A stretch of 64,000 nucleotides of DNA from Sacculina carcini (lineage: Eukaryota > Arthropoda > Thecostraca > Sacculinidae). The position numbers and the translations under genes are program-made. Numbering within the stretch: the stretch's first letter is position 1; each line of letters opens with the position of its first letter. The notes under the pieces are model-generated. The model did not search any database and was not told the DNA's origin. It was given only the letters and a program-made list of their open reading frames with translations. Positions 22,501-35,500 of the stretch are shown piece after piece. Location: contig OU696579.1 of the NCBI GenBank assembly GCA_916048095.2, forward strand, positions 2,852,001-2,916,000, given 5' to 3'.

Positions 22501-25500
22501 TTGCGGCTCAATGACCGACCGATGGGGCCACCACAGTCTGTCGTGCTGCCACAACGTCGGCCGACTGCCGCGTCACACTGCCCTGAACGACATCGTCTAT
22601 CGCAGTTTGACGTCGGCAGGAGTCGCGGCAGTGCTGGAACCTCGTGGTCTGAACCGAGGCGACGGCCGCCGGCCGGACGGGATCACCATCTTCCCATTCC
22701 GGCGTGGCAAATCACTGGTTTGGGATGCAACGTGCACCAACACCTTCAGCAGTGCGCACCTGTTAGAAGGTGCAGTCGCTCCCGGGGCAGCGGCTCGGGC
22801 GGCCGAGGAGACGAAAAGACGGCGCTACATGGACCTGAGCCAGCGGTATGACTTCGCGCCGCTGGCCGTCGAAACAACCGGCGTGCTGGGGTCCACGTTC
22901 GACGACCTCATCAAGATCATCGGTCGTCGAATAACAGAGCACTCGGGAGAACCGCGCGAGACGGCCTGGCTCAGACAGCGGGTCAGTCTGGCGGTCGTGC
23001 GGGGCAACGCGGCAGCTATCACCAGGTTGCTGAACTGATGTGTTTGTGTGTGCGTGTTTGTCAGTTTTATATCGTGTTTTGTATGAGTGTATGATTGTGT
23101 ATGTAAAATATAAATTGTACATGTAAAAAAAAACACACACACAGACACACACACAAATGGATATACTTGCCATATCCAGCCAATTTTTGACACCTTTGTG
23201 TTTTCAAAAAGTTCAATGAGAACGCAGCAACACAAACACACACACACACACACACACATACACACTGACCGCCTGTCCAGCACCAGTTGCGCGTGGGCAG
23301 TGGTGGCGGCGTGTTTAATGAGCGGAAGTAGCGAGGACGCAGAGGCGGCATCAGCAGTGGAGTTGGCAGAAGCGGCTGTAGAATGACGTCCGCCTTCGAT
23401 ACTGGACATCAGACGACAAATATCGACGGCAGCAGCGCGAATCTACACACATCAATCAGCCACATACGCATGGTATCACAAACACAAAGAGACAACAATA
23501 TGCAATCAACAACCAAAAGACTGGCACCAAAAATAAAAAAAACAGAGCTCATTTGCTGACAAATCAAACATACCTGTTCATGTTGCGACATCAGCGCCAG
23601 CAGCAGAGGCGCCAGAAAGTTGTGGTTCATCTCACACACTATAAATGGCAGGTGCGTCGAGCCGCTGGCTCTAAGAATCACTCGGGCGCTGATTACGGCC
23701 GCCAATTGGCCGTTAGCCAACTCAGACGTTGAGCAAGCTGCGACAGTCGACTGCGTTGTCCATACGGATGCCAGAAACGATAACGGCCATAAGAGAGAGC
23801 CAGGAGCCGCATCTGGCTGTGAACGTGTGCAACATAATACAACCACAGATAATGAAACACTAAATGAATCAAAACACAAACCATCCGAATCAACGCTAGA
23901 TGAGCAGAAGAAATGACAGCTCAAACACAATCGAAACCCTATCCTTCTATCCTGCCCCCACAAGAAACACACCCCACTGCCGCACCTGGCGCGCGCGCAC
24001 AATCGATGCAATGATCGTTTGGTAGAAGACGCGGTGTCGCGATTTAACACTGGCCAGCCCAGTCGACGAGGCACAAAACAGCCGCACCAACAACGACCAC
24101 CATCTGTCGCCATGACAACCGTCTGCACACATACACACACACAGAAATATAGAACGGATATAAGACACACACACACATATACGAGTTACTACACACAAAC
24201 ATATACGAGTATATATATACAGACTCGCATAAAACATTGATACGGGGTGATACACGCAATTACCCAACTCAATTGACGCAAATAATAAACATCATTCAAA
24301 TACATTCAAACACATTTGTAAAAATTCGCGAGCAAATTTAATACAAGTATGACCTGCCAAAACGAATCCACAAACACACACACACACACACACACACCAG
24401 TTTTTGACTGGGCCGTGTCGATAATGGCCGAGAGTACACAGAAGAACGCACGAGCCAACACGACACCAGCGCCATCTTTATCGTCCACAATGACACCATC
24501 TACATGGTGAGCGTCAACGTTGTATTTTTGCTTGGTAGGCAAGTCGGCGGCACACAGCAGGTCGGCAGGCGTCATCAAGCGCTGCAAGTCGCCTGACATC
24601 GCAGTACCGGCATGCTTCACCTGCAAACAACATACGCAATAATATAGGACAATATGAAAGTATGTATAACCAAGGTAACACATTGTAACACATCTTTATA
24701 TATTGGCCGAACATGAAGAAATATGCAATTATCGTTGTTAATGCGACAAATGTGCGCACAATTCACTTACAATGATAGTATTGTTGCGATTCCTCTGGGT
24801 CCGGCGGGCGACACGATGAGGAACGACAACACAATATATATTTACAAGAGATCACAACATTCACAGTCGGTTAATTACAGTGGTGGAACAAAACACAAGC
24901 AATGGTGAACAACAGAGCGAGCCAGCAACAGGGTGAGTTCTGTGGACTGGTTGTGGAAGAGTGTGTGTGTCGGTGTTTTATACATCGCTGGCGTGTGTGA
25001 TTGGGAATGTGTGTGTGTATGTGCGTATGTTGTCGCCTGGTGTTCTGGGTCACATATGATCTGGGAGCACGGATGTGGACCAGATGTTGCCCTCGATGGC
25101 TGCTGTATCCCTGGGTGAGGATGTGGTCAGGCGGATGAAAACCAGATGTTGGCCCTGAGACTGAAGAGGATTGGTGCGCACTGGCTGGTGTTTGTACGTG
25201 GTGTATGTCTGTGTGCAGGGGACATACACCTCCGGGAGGCGCATCGCTGAAACGCTGGTAGAGTGTGTGTTTGTGGTGTATGGGTAAATGTAATTGCCCT
25301 ACATTTGCGCAGGCGCCACAGTATGAGCTAGAAAAAAAGTAGCATACGCAATATGTGTTGCCTCAAGAATGTATTATAGTTGAACATTTATTACAAATTA
25401 TATACAAATATTATAGTTGAACATTATGACCAAGTATGATATAATTGAGCAAAGAAAGAAGCAGACGCAGAAACAAAAGCCTACCACATTGCAGCGATTA

Positions 25501-28500
25501 ATCAGCGAGACGGGTCTTCTTCACAGAAGTCTGGAGAAAAGTGCATTTTTCTGCTGATCGTTCTCTAAATTATGAAGTCCACTTGGAACATTTGCCAGAC
25601 GACCAAACAAATCACACAACTAATGCACATCCCGTTGAAACTAGATATATACAGCCTAACTCCAGTCTTCTATGGCAGCAGGAGCGGTGACGGAGTTCAT
25701 TGATGAAACACAGTTCACTTTGCTCATATAACAACATTTTCCATTTACCCAGACGTTCACATGCACTTCAGGTGATTTTCCGTGTTAAAAACGTGAAACC
25801 AAACGCCCTCTTTGTCAATGCGATGCTTGGCTGTCACAGGGCAATTATATGGAAAATGGAATAGTTTGCAGTAGCGCTGGTTAATTTTGTGGTTGTTTGC
25901 AATTGATACAATGACACGACCACCAGTATTGCCATCAGCAGCGGCCGCCTACTTTACGCAATCAAGTTGGTATGTGGTCGTGTGCTTTAATTGAGTGTCA
26001 CAGAAATCATGATGTCAGGTCCGCTGTGCAGAGAACTCATGATAATACACAAGGAAATGACCCAGTATGACTTGTTCAGTGCCGTGCCACTCGGAATCTT
26101 ACCAAAAATACAGAACTGCCAAATCTATATTTCATCTATCAAGAGAAAACACGTTAGTCTGTTGTTGTTTTCACTTTGACAAGCGGTTTCCTTATAACCT
26201 CATTTTTGCCAATAAATGGAGTGATGCCCTGCAGCTTGCGTTTGCTTGGCAGCACCAAAATATGTCTGAGATGTTCATAACTGCACCTGAGGTGTAATTG
26301 TTAAGCAGGTTAATGGTCTTTCATGTCTCTGTGATAATACTTCTATCTGGCGCGTCAAAAGCTGTCAAAAGTTTCTCTTTTTTCGTGTTCTGTTTGGAGA
26401 ACAATCACAACGATTTTAATCATTGTGCAAAGGCATGTCACATTTGATTGTTATGCGCACGACTTCAGCGAACTGACTATACACCCTCAAGCCATTACTA
26501 TGATTAAATATAATGAAAAGTGGTACATCTGTGCCTTTCTTGAATGCACTACAAACCAATTGGCTACAAAACGTGGGTTTATTTTCGACAATCACGGATA
26601 GGTTGTGCACTCGCTGAAATCTTCTGGCATTAATAAACAACTAACCGGTTTTACAATCTTGAGATGACCATGTTCTTGCACTGCTTGTCTAGACTACGTC
26701 CAGGTCTGAAAGCATCAAAAAGGAGGGATGGTATACTTCTGGAGAAAAGGTCTCCGTTCCCTCTGAAGAAAACGTTTGTCCCAGTTTTTGGTATTCGAAA
26801 CACTCGGCACCTCAAAGCAATTTCCATTGCAGTTCACAATACCATACTTGTTCGGAATTTCGAACACACAAAATCAACAGCGACCAATTAATGCAAGCAA
26901 TAACACTGATTTCAACGCGTCTACACAGCACCACCACCACACCAGCACATATCAATTGCCATTTCAAGATCAGCCTACATGATGCTGACGCTAATTGGCT
27001 GACAATTCCTCCCTCGACCAATCATAATTGAGTGTTTGCACGCGCCGAGCTAGATACAGCACCTCTGTTCAATGAAGAGCGACACAATTCTCCCAAACTC
27101 TGCCTACACCGCGAGCTATACTCGCCTCCGCCAGCTGACTCAGACATCGGGCCGTGCACGCCCTGTGTTTAGTAGTCCTTGTGGATGACATATAACCTCG
27201 TGAAAAGTATGATAGAATTTCATTAATATTCAAATACGTGAATAAACTCAACCAACACATCTCTAACCAATTGACAAGACCAAGGAAGTTGAACCACAGT
27301 AGAGATAATGTAATACGAATATTCCATATACATTTATTTGGATACATTTTGTATAATAACGCTGATTATATCACACAATTATTTTGTATACAATTTTAGA
27401 AATCAATGATGAATAACTCACTCGCATAAGGTGCGCATGTTGCCACAAAACGTTGACCACTTGTTCTGCCGCGTCAATCGTCACGCCTTCCATAATCACG
27501 GCGGCACATAGAGCGGCCGCCGCCACGCGTGACGTCATCGCCAACCGAGCAGAAACCAGACGCTCGGCCAGCTGTGATGTCACACTGTCCAGCGGCGCCG
27601 ATGACGTCATCGACTGCGTCACAGCTGGCAATAGTGCGGCAATATAGGCGCGGTGCTGCCGTTCTGGAGGCAATTGTGACGCGCCGGGCGACACGCACGC
27701 AGTGTCCATCAGCTTGGCCAGTTCTGTGGGCACAAAAATAACAACAACAATAAGATCGTAAAATATGATGATAATGATAAATATGATGATGAATATGAGT
27801 TCGCAGGACAATAAGACGCTCCAATTTCATCCATCAACTGATAAGACAATATCATAAAATACCGAATTACACGAATGTAACACAATGTAAGAATCAAAAT
27901 AAAATTAAAATATATATAATAACGACACAATACTGATAATACATAAACTATTTGCTGAACACTGGAATCTGGCAAAATACATGTCCAGCAACTGGAAAAG
28001 ATAGGAATTTGTCAGTTACCCGGAGAAATGGCTGCGCATATGAGACGCATGTTGGCCGGCGAGTCCTGGCGCCACGCGGATGGCAGCACCGCTGTGAACA
28101 AGGCCACACACGCCGGCACCGAGACAGAGCACAGGAGAGGACGGGAGAGAGCGGTCGAGCAGAGGCGGGCCAGCAGGGCGGCGCACTGCGCGTGTGTGTG
28201 TGCCGAATGATCGCCGCCGTCTAAATGATCCACCAACAAATGCTGCAACTACACACACACACACACACACGCATGCAAGTACATATGTATTGCAAAATGT
28301 ATACCTGAAGGAAGCCCTGATCCCGGCGTCGGCAACCCAAAATGTTGAAAGAGCCATATTGGACCAAAAAACAAAAACTAAATGTCCGGAGCCGCAAAAA
28401 ATTGAAAGCACTATATATGCCTTATAATGAAGGCAACACATGCTGTATGCATCTATAATAGTTCAGGGCAGCGACACTACACCATATTAACACACACATA

Positions 28501-31500
28501 TATCTCCCTTCCTCAGCATTTTCCATTTTCAAACATTTTGGAAAACGCTCTAGGGAGCAGCTATGCAGCCCTAAAGAGCCACGGGTTGCCGACCCCGCCC
28601 TAAGCTTACAAGGCACTGTCAACTTTGTAGTTGACAGTGCCTTGTCAACGTGTGAATTAACGTGTGAATTATTTACGCAAAGTGAGAAAACAGTTGTTGA
28701 CAAATATACTTTACACATACACACACGCACGCACACACATATACTCTACCTGTCACTACATCTAAATGTGTACGTGCCTGCAAATGTGTCCATGTGTGTG
28801 TGTGTGAGTGTGTGTGTAAGTGGGTACCTTGTCGGCAGACACCAGTGCGGTGAGTGTATCAATGGACGTGCGCAGTAGCAGTGTTACAGCTCGATCACTA
28901 CACTCGCTCAACACGCTAAGCACTGTCTCCCGATACAACGCCACTCGCTGCGAGCTCAACACACTCACGTCCTGACAAACACACACACACACACACAACA
29001 CACACAATACATTTTCAGTATTCCAGTTTTTGGAAGCACATTACTTGCAATTATTATATAAATAGTATTGATAATAGTATACTAGTATTGATTAATAGTA
29101 TTAATAATATTTGGATTGTATTGGAAATTCGCATAAAAGCATAAGCTTTTCATGTGTATAAAATATGATTAAACGCCAAAAAAACAAAAAAACAATAACT
29201 ATATACAATTGAAAGAAAATATTAATTAAAGTGTACAACTTTTAACACCAAAGTAACAATTGGTTTCTTTAATTTTCAATTGGACACTTATAAAAATATA
29301 ACATGAACGAAATACGCACAGTGTACTCACTTACACATGCTCACAATATATCTACACAATCTACCAGTGGTTACCGCGTGCAATAAAATGATAATTATCG
29401 CTGAAGTCACACCATTTATCGTTTATCCCAGTTATTCTAAAACTATCGCTCATTCATTTACCGCTAGTCCCAAAAAATGAGGAACGATAAACGATAAATT
29501 CAAGACGACTTTTGTAAAAATTAAAAAATGTGCACGTCGGCAATAATCACAACAGCCCGCCTGACGTCTTCAGACTAGTTGAAGCTGAGAGTATATATAG
29601 GATAGAGACTAGAGGGGGCAACACTGGCTTGCATGAGAGCCCTAAAAACATCCTATGAGAGCTAAGTGTGTATGTGTGTGTGTGTGTAGCTGGCCAATTA
29701 CATTATTATTCACAGCTGCAGTGCGGCAGTCTCGCTGGAGTTCTCGAGTTAGGAGGGTTTGTGCCGCTCTCTCCCATGCGCCTTGACCCAACCCAACCAT
29801 GGCACTTTCATGTTGAAGCATGTGACCCTGCCCTTGAAGAAGACACCAAGGAGAGGTTCATCAGGGAAATCGTCACCTCCATGTTATCCACACCTGACCC
29901 TATCCCCTTCAGCCAGAACCAGGACATGGTGACAGAAAAGCCTAAATAAGCCAGCGACGACTCATTTGCCTTTCTAGAGAGCCCCACTGCCATGGAGGAG
30001 GATGGGCCCAACATTGAGGAGCTCATCAAGAAGGAGGTGAACATCTGGGGCAGGAGCAAGGTTGCAGAGGTGAAGCCTGGGTGTACAGAGAGAGGTGGAT
30101 ATCGCTGTTCATCAAGTATAACACGGCCTTGCCCAGCTCTGCTGCCGTGGAGCGTATGTTCAGCACTGCTGGTGACGTCCTCAACTCGGCCTAAGCGTGC
30201 AAGCATGATCAGCGACAGGTTTGAGAAGCTGGTCTTCACCAAGGGAAACATGCAGCTCCTGGATGCTGTCTTGAAGAGGGAGAGTCTGAGTCAGAGACAG
30301 AGACTGATGTGGAATAGAACTTGCAGGCTATAGACTGGTTCCAGTGACAGTTTTTGTCTGGTTTAATTGATGTTCACTGTGGAAAAATAGTTTGTATGCT
30401 TTTATAAAATGTTTCAGCTAAATAAACGTAATTATAATGTATCGCTATTGTTATCGCAAGTTAATTTTCTTATCGCTATCGTGTCATCGTTTGTCGATTA
30501 CAGCAGATTGGATTTTGAATTTATTAATTGTTTATCGCAGGTTGGGTGCAAATTATCGTTTTATGGTTATCGCGAGCTAAAGAAAGTTATCGCAGAAACC
30601 AATGCAATTTACACACACTATATCTTTACAATTTACATACATAATATACTCATGCACACATCCTCACAATATCTCTACACAATATACTCATGCAAACATG
30701 AACACACTTAACCTCTATATCAGTTTGTTAATACGATTATTAATATACCAATCAAAGGGACTATATATCTGAGAGCCATTATGTGATTTTTTATAAATAA
30801 ATTCAATTCAAGTATCACTTTTATTCTCTTGTAAATTCTATTTCATATGTCTGCTCCTACATTATGAAAACAAAATGGCCTATCACGAGTTTTCTTAGAC
30901 AATATCAAAACTTTAACCGGATGTCACAGTTGGTGTGAAATAAACATTACAGATTGCTTGGAAGGATGTTGTGGAAAGCTTGATATGTTTAGGTATATCA
31001 TACGTAATAATGATTTGAATTATATAAATTATTCAAATGAATATTAAGCATGCGATCACATTATATCTTATATTATATCTTATATTATATGCGATCACTA
31101 TATTGCATTCAATTAGATGAACTTATAGTAATTTCTCATGATAAATCTATGCGAATATACAACACCACACGCAGATCTAATAAAAAACTCCGAAATTGCT
31201 AGAAATACATGGGGCAAGTGAATTGGTTAAAAAATTCTTCATTAAATCCATTTTTAGACAAAATACAAGAAACCTAAGAAAAATACTCTATTTTGAAGAG
31301 ATAAGAGTAAATAACAATTATGAAGAACATTGCATATTTATCAAATCATTCAAATACTGGAATTAGTGACCAAAAATAGTACATCTATAATGAATGCTCC
31401 TCTTTCTAAACGTAGACTCAAAATATTCATGAAAAAGTTAATTATGGACAATTAATGATTAGTAACTCAGTGATCTATTTGATCGTGACAATATCTCAAT

Positions 31501-32517
31501 GACGTATACTTGGCTCGGTTCATGTCCCAGACTCATCGCATCTTTACTTTTATTCATATTTGTGTATATTTCAAATTACCTACTTTTGGTTTGGTTGACT
31601 AAAAATTGCATTCATTCATTAACGTTTATTTATATAGCTCACATCAAAACACACGCGTGAAAAGACAAATCCTGGTGCAAAAATCAAAACAAATAGGTAA
31701 GACATGCCGCTTAAGCAAAACAAACATACGGACAATACACACACCCACAAGCACACACACTCACACATTGGACATTATTATTGCATTTTGGCTATTTTTT
31801 CCTAGTTGCATGGATTTGACATCGTTAAAATAAAAATAAGTGTTTGAAATAGTTTTCCCCACACCCTTAAATGTGTTTTACAACTGTTTTGTACCTTCTA
31901 TTTTATGTTCGTATGAAATAAACTTGTTCTTGTAAAACAAGAAAAAAGAAAAAATACGTGCAAATATGTACAAAACACTCGAATTATAAACTCCTACGAT
32001 TTATCGGCATAAAATGAACAATTTATTGATTTACCCAAAAATAAAAAAATGCTACTTTCTAAAAGAATTTCTAGACAAACGACAAATAGTATATACCATT
32101 TGCAATTTGATTTGATCCTGATGAAATCTGATTTGATCCAAATGAAATCTGATTTGATCCAAATGAAATATAAGGAAAAAATTTAACTTTAATTGAAGAA
32201 AATGAAAAAAGAAAGTTATTTTTTAAATTATCTAAAAACGTATTTATCAAGCGTATTTATATTAAAATATGAATATTTGGCGACTTTGTCGATTGAGCAG
32301 ATATTTCCTGGGGCCTTGCTTTATTTCACAATAGCACTTTACACGACTCATCAGTTCGCTAGTGTTAATAGCGCAAAACTAATAATAAAGTATAATAAAT
32401 TCAGTGAAAATCATAGAAAAAATAATCACGGAAGAATACCACAATGAGAGTGACTGAAAACATGTTGCGAATACGTTTGGATTGAAAATCAGGACTGTGT
32501 ATCATGTAATTACTATG

Positions 32518-32590
<73 letters not shown>

Positions 32591-35500
32591 TAAATGCAAA
32601 TATGAAATATAAGAAACTATGAACAAATATATTATTATATACCAATACTAAACATTTATTGGATAATCAACAGCCAATCCTTAGATTTAGTTACTATTTG
32701 TTATATTTTTTCAATTAAGGTTCAATTTTATCAATCGTTTTTCATTTGAATCAAATTAAATTTCATTTGGATCAAATCAGATTTCATTTGGATCAAATTA
32801 GATTTCATTTGGATCAAATCAAATTTCATTTGGATCAAATCAAATGCAAATGGTATAGTAGAAATTCTAGCAAAACACTCCTGATAGATGTTTGACGATA
32901 GAAGACAAACACCTGTTCGCGCCGCAGTGATTTCAGCAGATTTTTGGCAGCGAGCCAGCGCTGCTGAGGCTGCGGATGATAGAGCTGCACGAGCAGCTCA
33001 CTCGACGACAGTTCATGCTCGACAGAGGCAAGCAGCGCCGACAACCAATAGTTGCCGCGATGACCGCCAGGTGTCGCTGCATGTCGCTCAACCGCATGAT
33101 TACAGTTGTTGCCACTAGAGGTCGCCGCGGACACACTGGCCGAGTCCCAGGCGGCCGGATAGCGACGATGCATCAGTGCCGCAAGAGGTCGCACGCGGGA
33201 TAGAAGTCGCTCGCCGTCGTCGCTGGTCGCGATGAAGCCAGGCGTCGTGTGACCACTGTCAGTGTTGTGGTCAGTGTCAGTGTCGTCGCTGTCAGTGCCG
33301 CTAGCACGCTTGACATCATCACCAGCCGTCGACATGCACTCCAAGTAGAATGAAAACAATCCACTGAAACACACACACACACACACACGCATGTACATGT
33401 GCACTCCCATCACACCTAACCTGGTAATGAAGCGTATAATATTATTGCGTATACGACGCAGTCTCAATACAGGGACCTGTTTAATATACACCACACATTA
33501 TATGTCGCAAGAAACGAAGCAAAAATAATCAAACAGTTCAGACATTGGTCGAAGTATGACGCGTTTCACATGCGAGTATACAGTGAGGAGTGGTGGGGGC
33601 CAACGGGAAGAGGATCGTTATCGCTGATATACTTAACCGACCGTCAGAATGTTGAAGACCACGAATACAACTATGAAATTAAAACCATAAAAAGTTTGAT
33701 GCATCAACCAAAACATAGTTGAATTTTGGCATCTTCATTGAGCTGGGTAACATTTGAATTATTAAAACCTGATGTGATACTCGTGATAAGTCACGTGTTT
33801 AGTACGCGCCTGTTTACAATTGCATCACTTTATATCCCTGTTTCCCGCAATATTTTGATGTAGCACAATTCATATATTTAATATTAACCCATTAGCCGGC
33901 AGTGATCTAAAAATAGATCACCAATTTCAACTTTTTTTTCTCGGAATTGTTTTTGATATGATGAATATAATTTATTTTTAATAATATTTGGACCTTGTAC
34001 TTATGATATTTTATTTTAAATAATTAATTTGGAGTTTTTAACTTATCCTAATAGAGCATTGAAGAAGACCATTTTTACCTTTTTTTCGGTGACTCTCTTT
34101 GTTGACCCACAGCATAGACACACGACATCAAGTAGAAAAACAATTGGTTTTAATAATATATCTATTACCTCATGCTGCTTCACAAAAAATTTCAATGATC
34201 TAATAATTATAACGTCTGTATAGGAGCGATTTATATTCAGTGATCTAAAAATAGATCACTGCCGGTTTACGCTTATAATGACACCAACTCAATGTTTTAG
34301 AGGGAATTGGTTCACCGCACGAAATTTAACACAAAAATAAGAAGAACTAGTCTAATAATGAAAATATGCGTTCCTGTCGTTTTTTTCTCAAGAATTTCGC
34401 ACAGCGGCGGTGCCAAAGGGGGACTTGGAGGGGCTGAAATTCCCCAAAATATGACAACCCCCTTGAGCACACCAAAAATCCTTACCATGAACATTTCGAG
34501 AGTAGTTATTCATGTTTACCAAAGCCCCCGCATCTTCTTACTTAGCCTACCGGAAAATTCCTGGCGCCGTCACTGCCTTCGAGTATATACAATAGTTTCA
34601 ATCCAAGTCCAGATGGTCCGTATCGGAACACAAAATGGACATTTTCGAGCTGTCTGTCGGTAATTATTTATGTCGTATGATAGGGATTGAAATACTGCCT
34701 GCACAGCGCAGTGTTTGCACACTTTCCGTAGTAAGACAGCGGGCTCGACTTGCAACCGGGTCCCTGACATTGACGTTGCTGTTAACGCACGAGGCGAATA
34801 TGACCGAGGTCGTCGAAGCTGGAGTCCAGCGGAGGCTGCGCTGCCAGTCTAACGCGAGAAGCGATCTGGGCCCGTGAGATGATTGAGTCCTTGCCATTGG
34901 TGATCTTCATATACGAGACCGCTACCTCGCGCGTGAAGTCGAGGCCCGAAACCTCTTCCGGCCTCTCAACCATGGCTCTTGTGGATTAACCAGGCATTCA
35001 CCAAGGACTGCCCCCATCAAGGACATCTGGATTGCCCCCATCAGAAGAGAGAAGTATATTTTTATCTTCGATCTCAATCACAAAGTGCGCCACCATCCAA
35101 TCATGGTGGTCCACGACCGCATGTTACTGTTGTACTTGGAGATGAAGCGGAGCATGTCGACCTCCACGGAGCTAAGGATGTTTGGATAAGGATATATGCA
35201 CCCCAGGTATATTTGGTCCTGCTTCAGTCCGGCTCCCTTTCACATTCCCAACTAACCTGATCATACATAACCTAACATAGAGAAAAGAGACCCGGGACTG
35301 AAGCGGGACCAAACGAACCTGACACATAACAGCATATTTGCCGACCTTCACCTTCTTCTCGGCGCGGCTGTACCGCAACGCCTTCACTGTAGGCGTGATT
35401 GGGAGTGGTTCGTCGCCATGTAAACAAAGCTGCTGTCGTTCCACTTGACAAAAATAATCTGGTTCTTCTGGTTGAATTTCTGCTCCAAAGAGTCCCAAAC

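Larger units (their letters stand above)
19600..23125 (+). mobile_element. R2-superfamily LINE with NR-type and PHD-type zinc modules
   Basis: A near full-length single-ORF non-LTR element, antisense in HEATR1 intron 14. Order: 5' leader (about 19600-19993), N-terminal zinc modules (19994-20395), reverse transcriptase (about 20860-21780), then a CCHC knuckle and restriction-like endonuclease (about 22485-22900). The ORF stop is at 23036, followed by a short UTR and an A9 tail at 23126 running into (CA)n. GC-rich coding sequence stands out from its AT-rich surroundings. A CCHC knuckle next to a PD-type nuclease, with no AP endonuclease, places it in the R2/NeSL/Hero group; the exact clade is not resolved. 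Confidence 0.82.

Noticed and set aside
25991-26297. Short open frames in HEATR1 intron 10 as exons
   Set aside because: Exons 10 and 11 join in phase without them, and no homology to HEATR1 is seen.
32520-32583. (TA)n as replication origin or promoter
   Set aside because: It is the centre of an inverted-repeat element; no other evidence.
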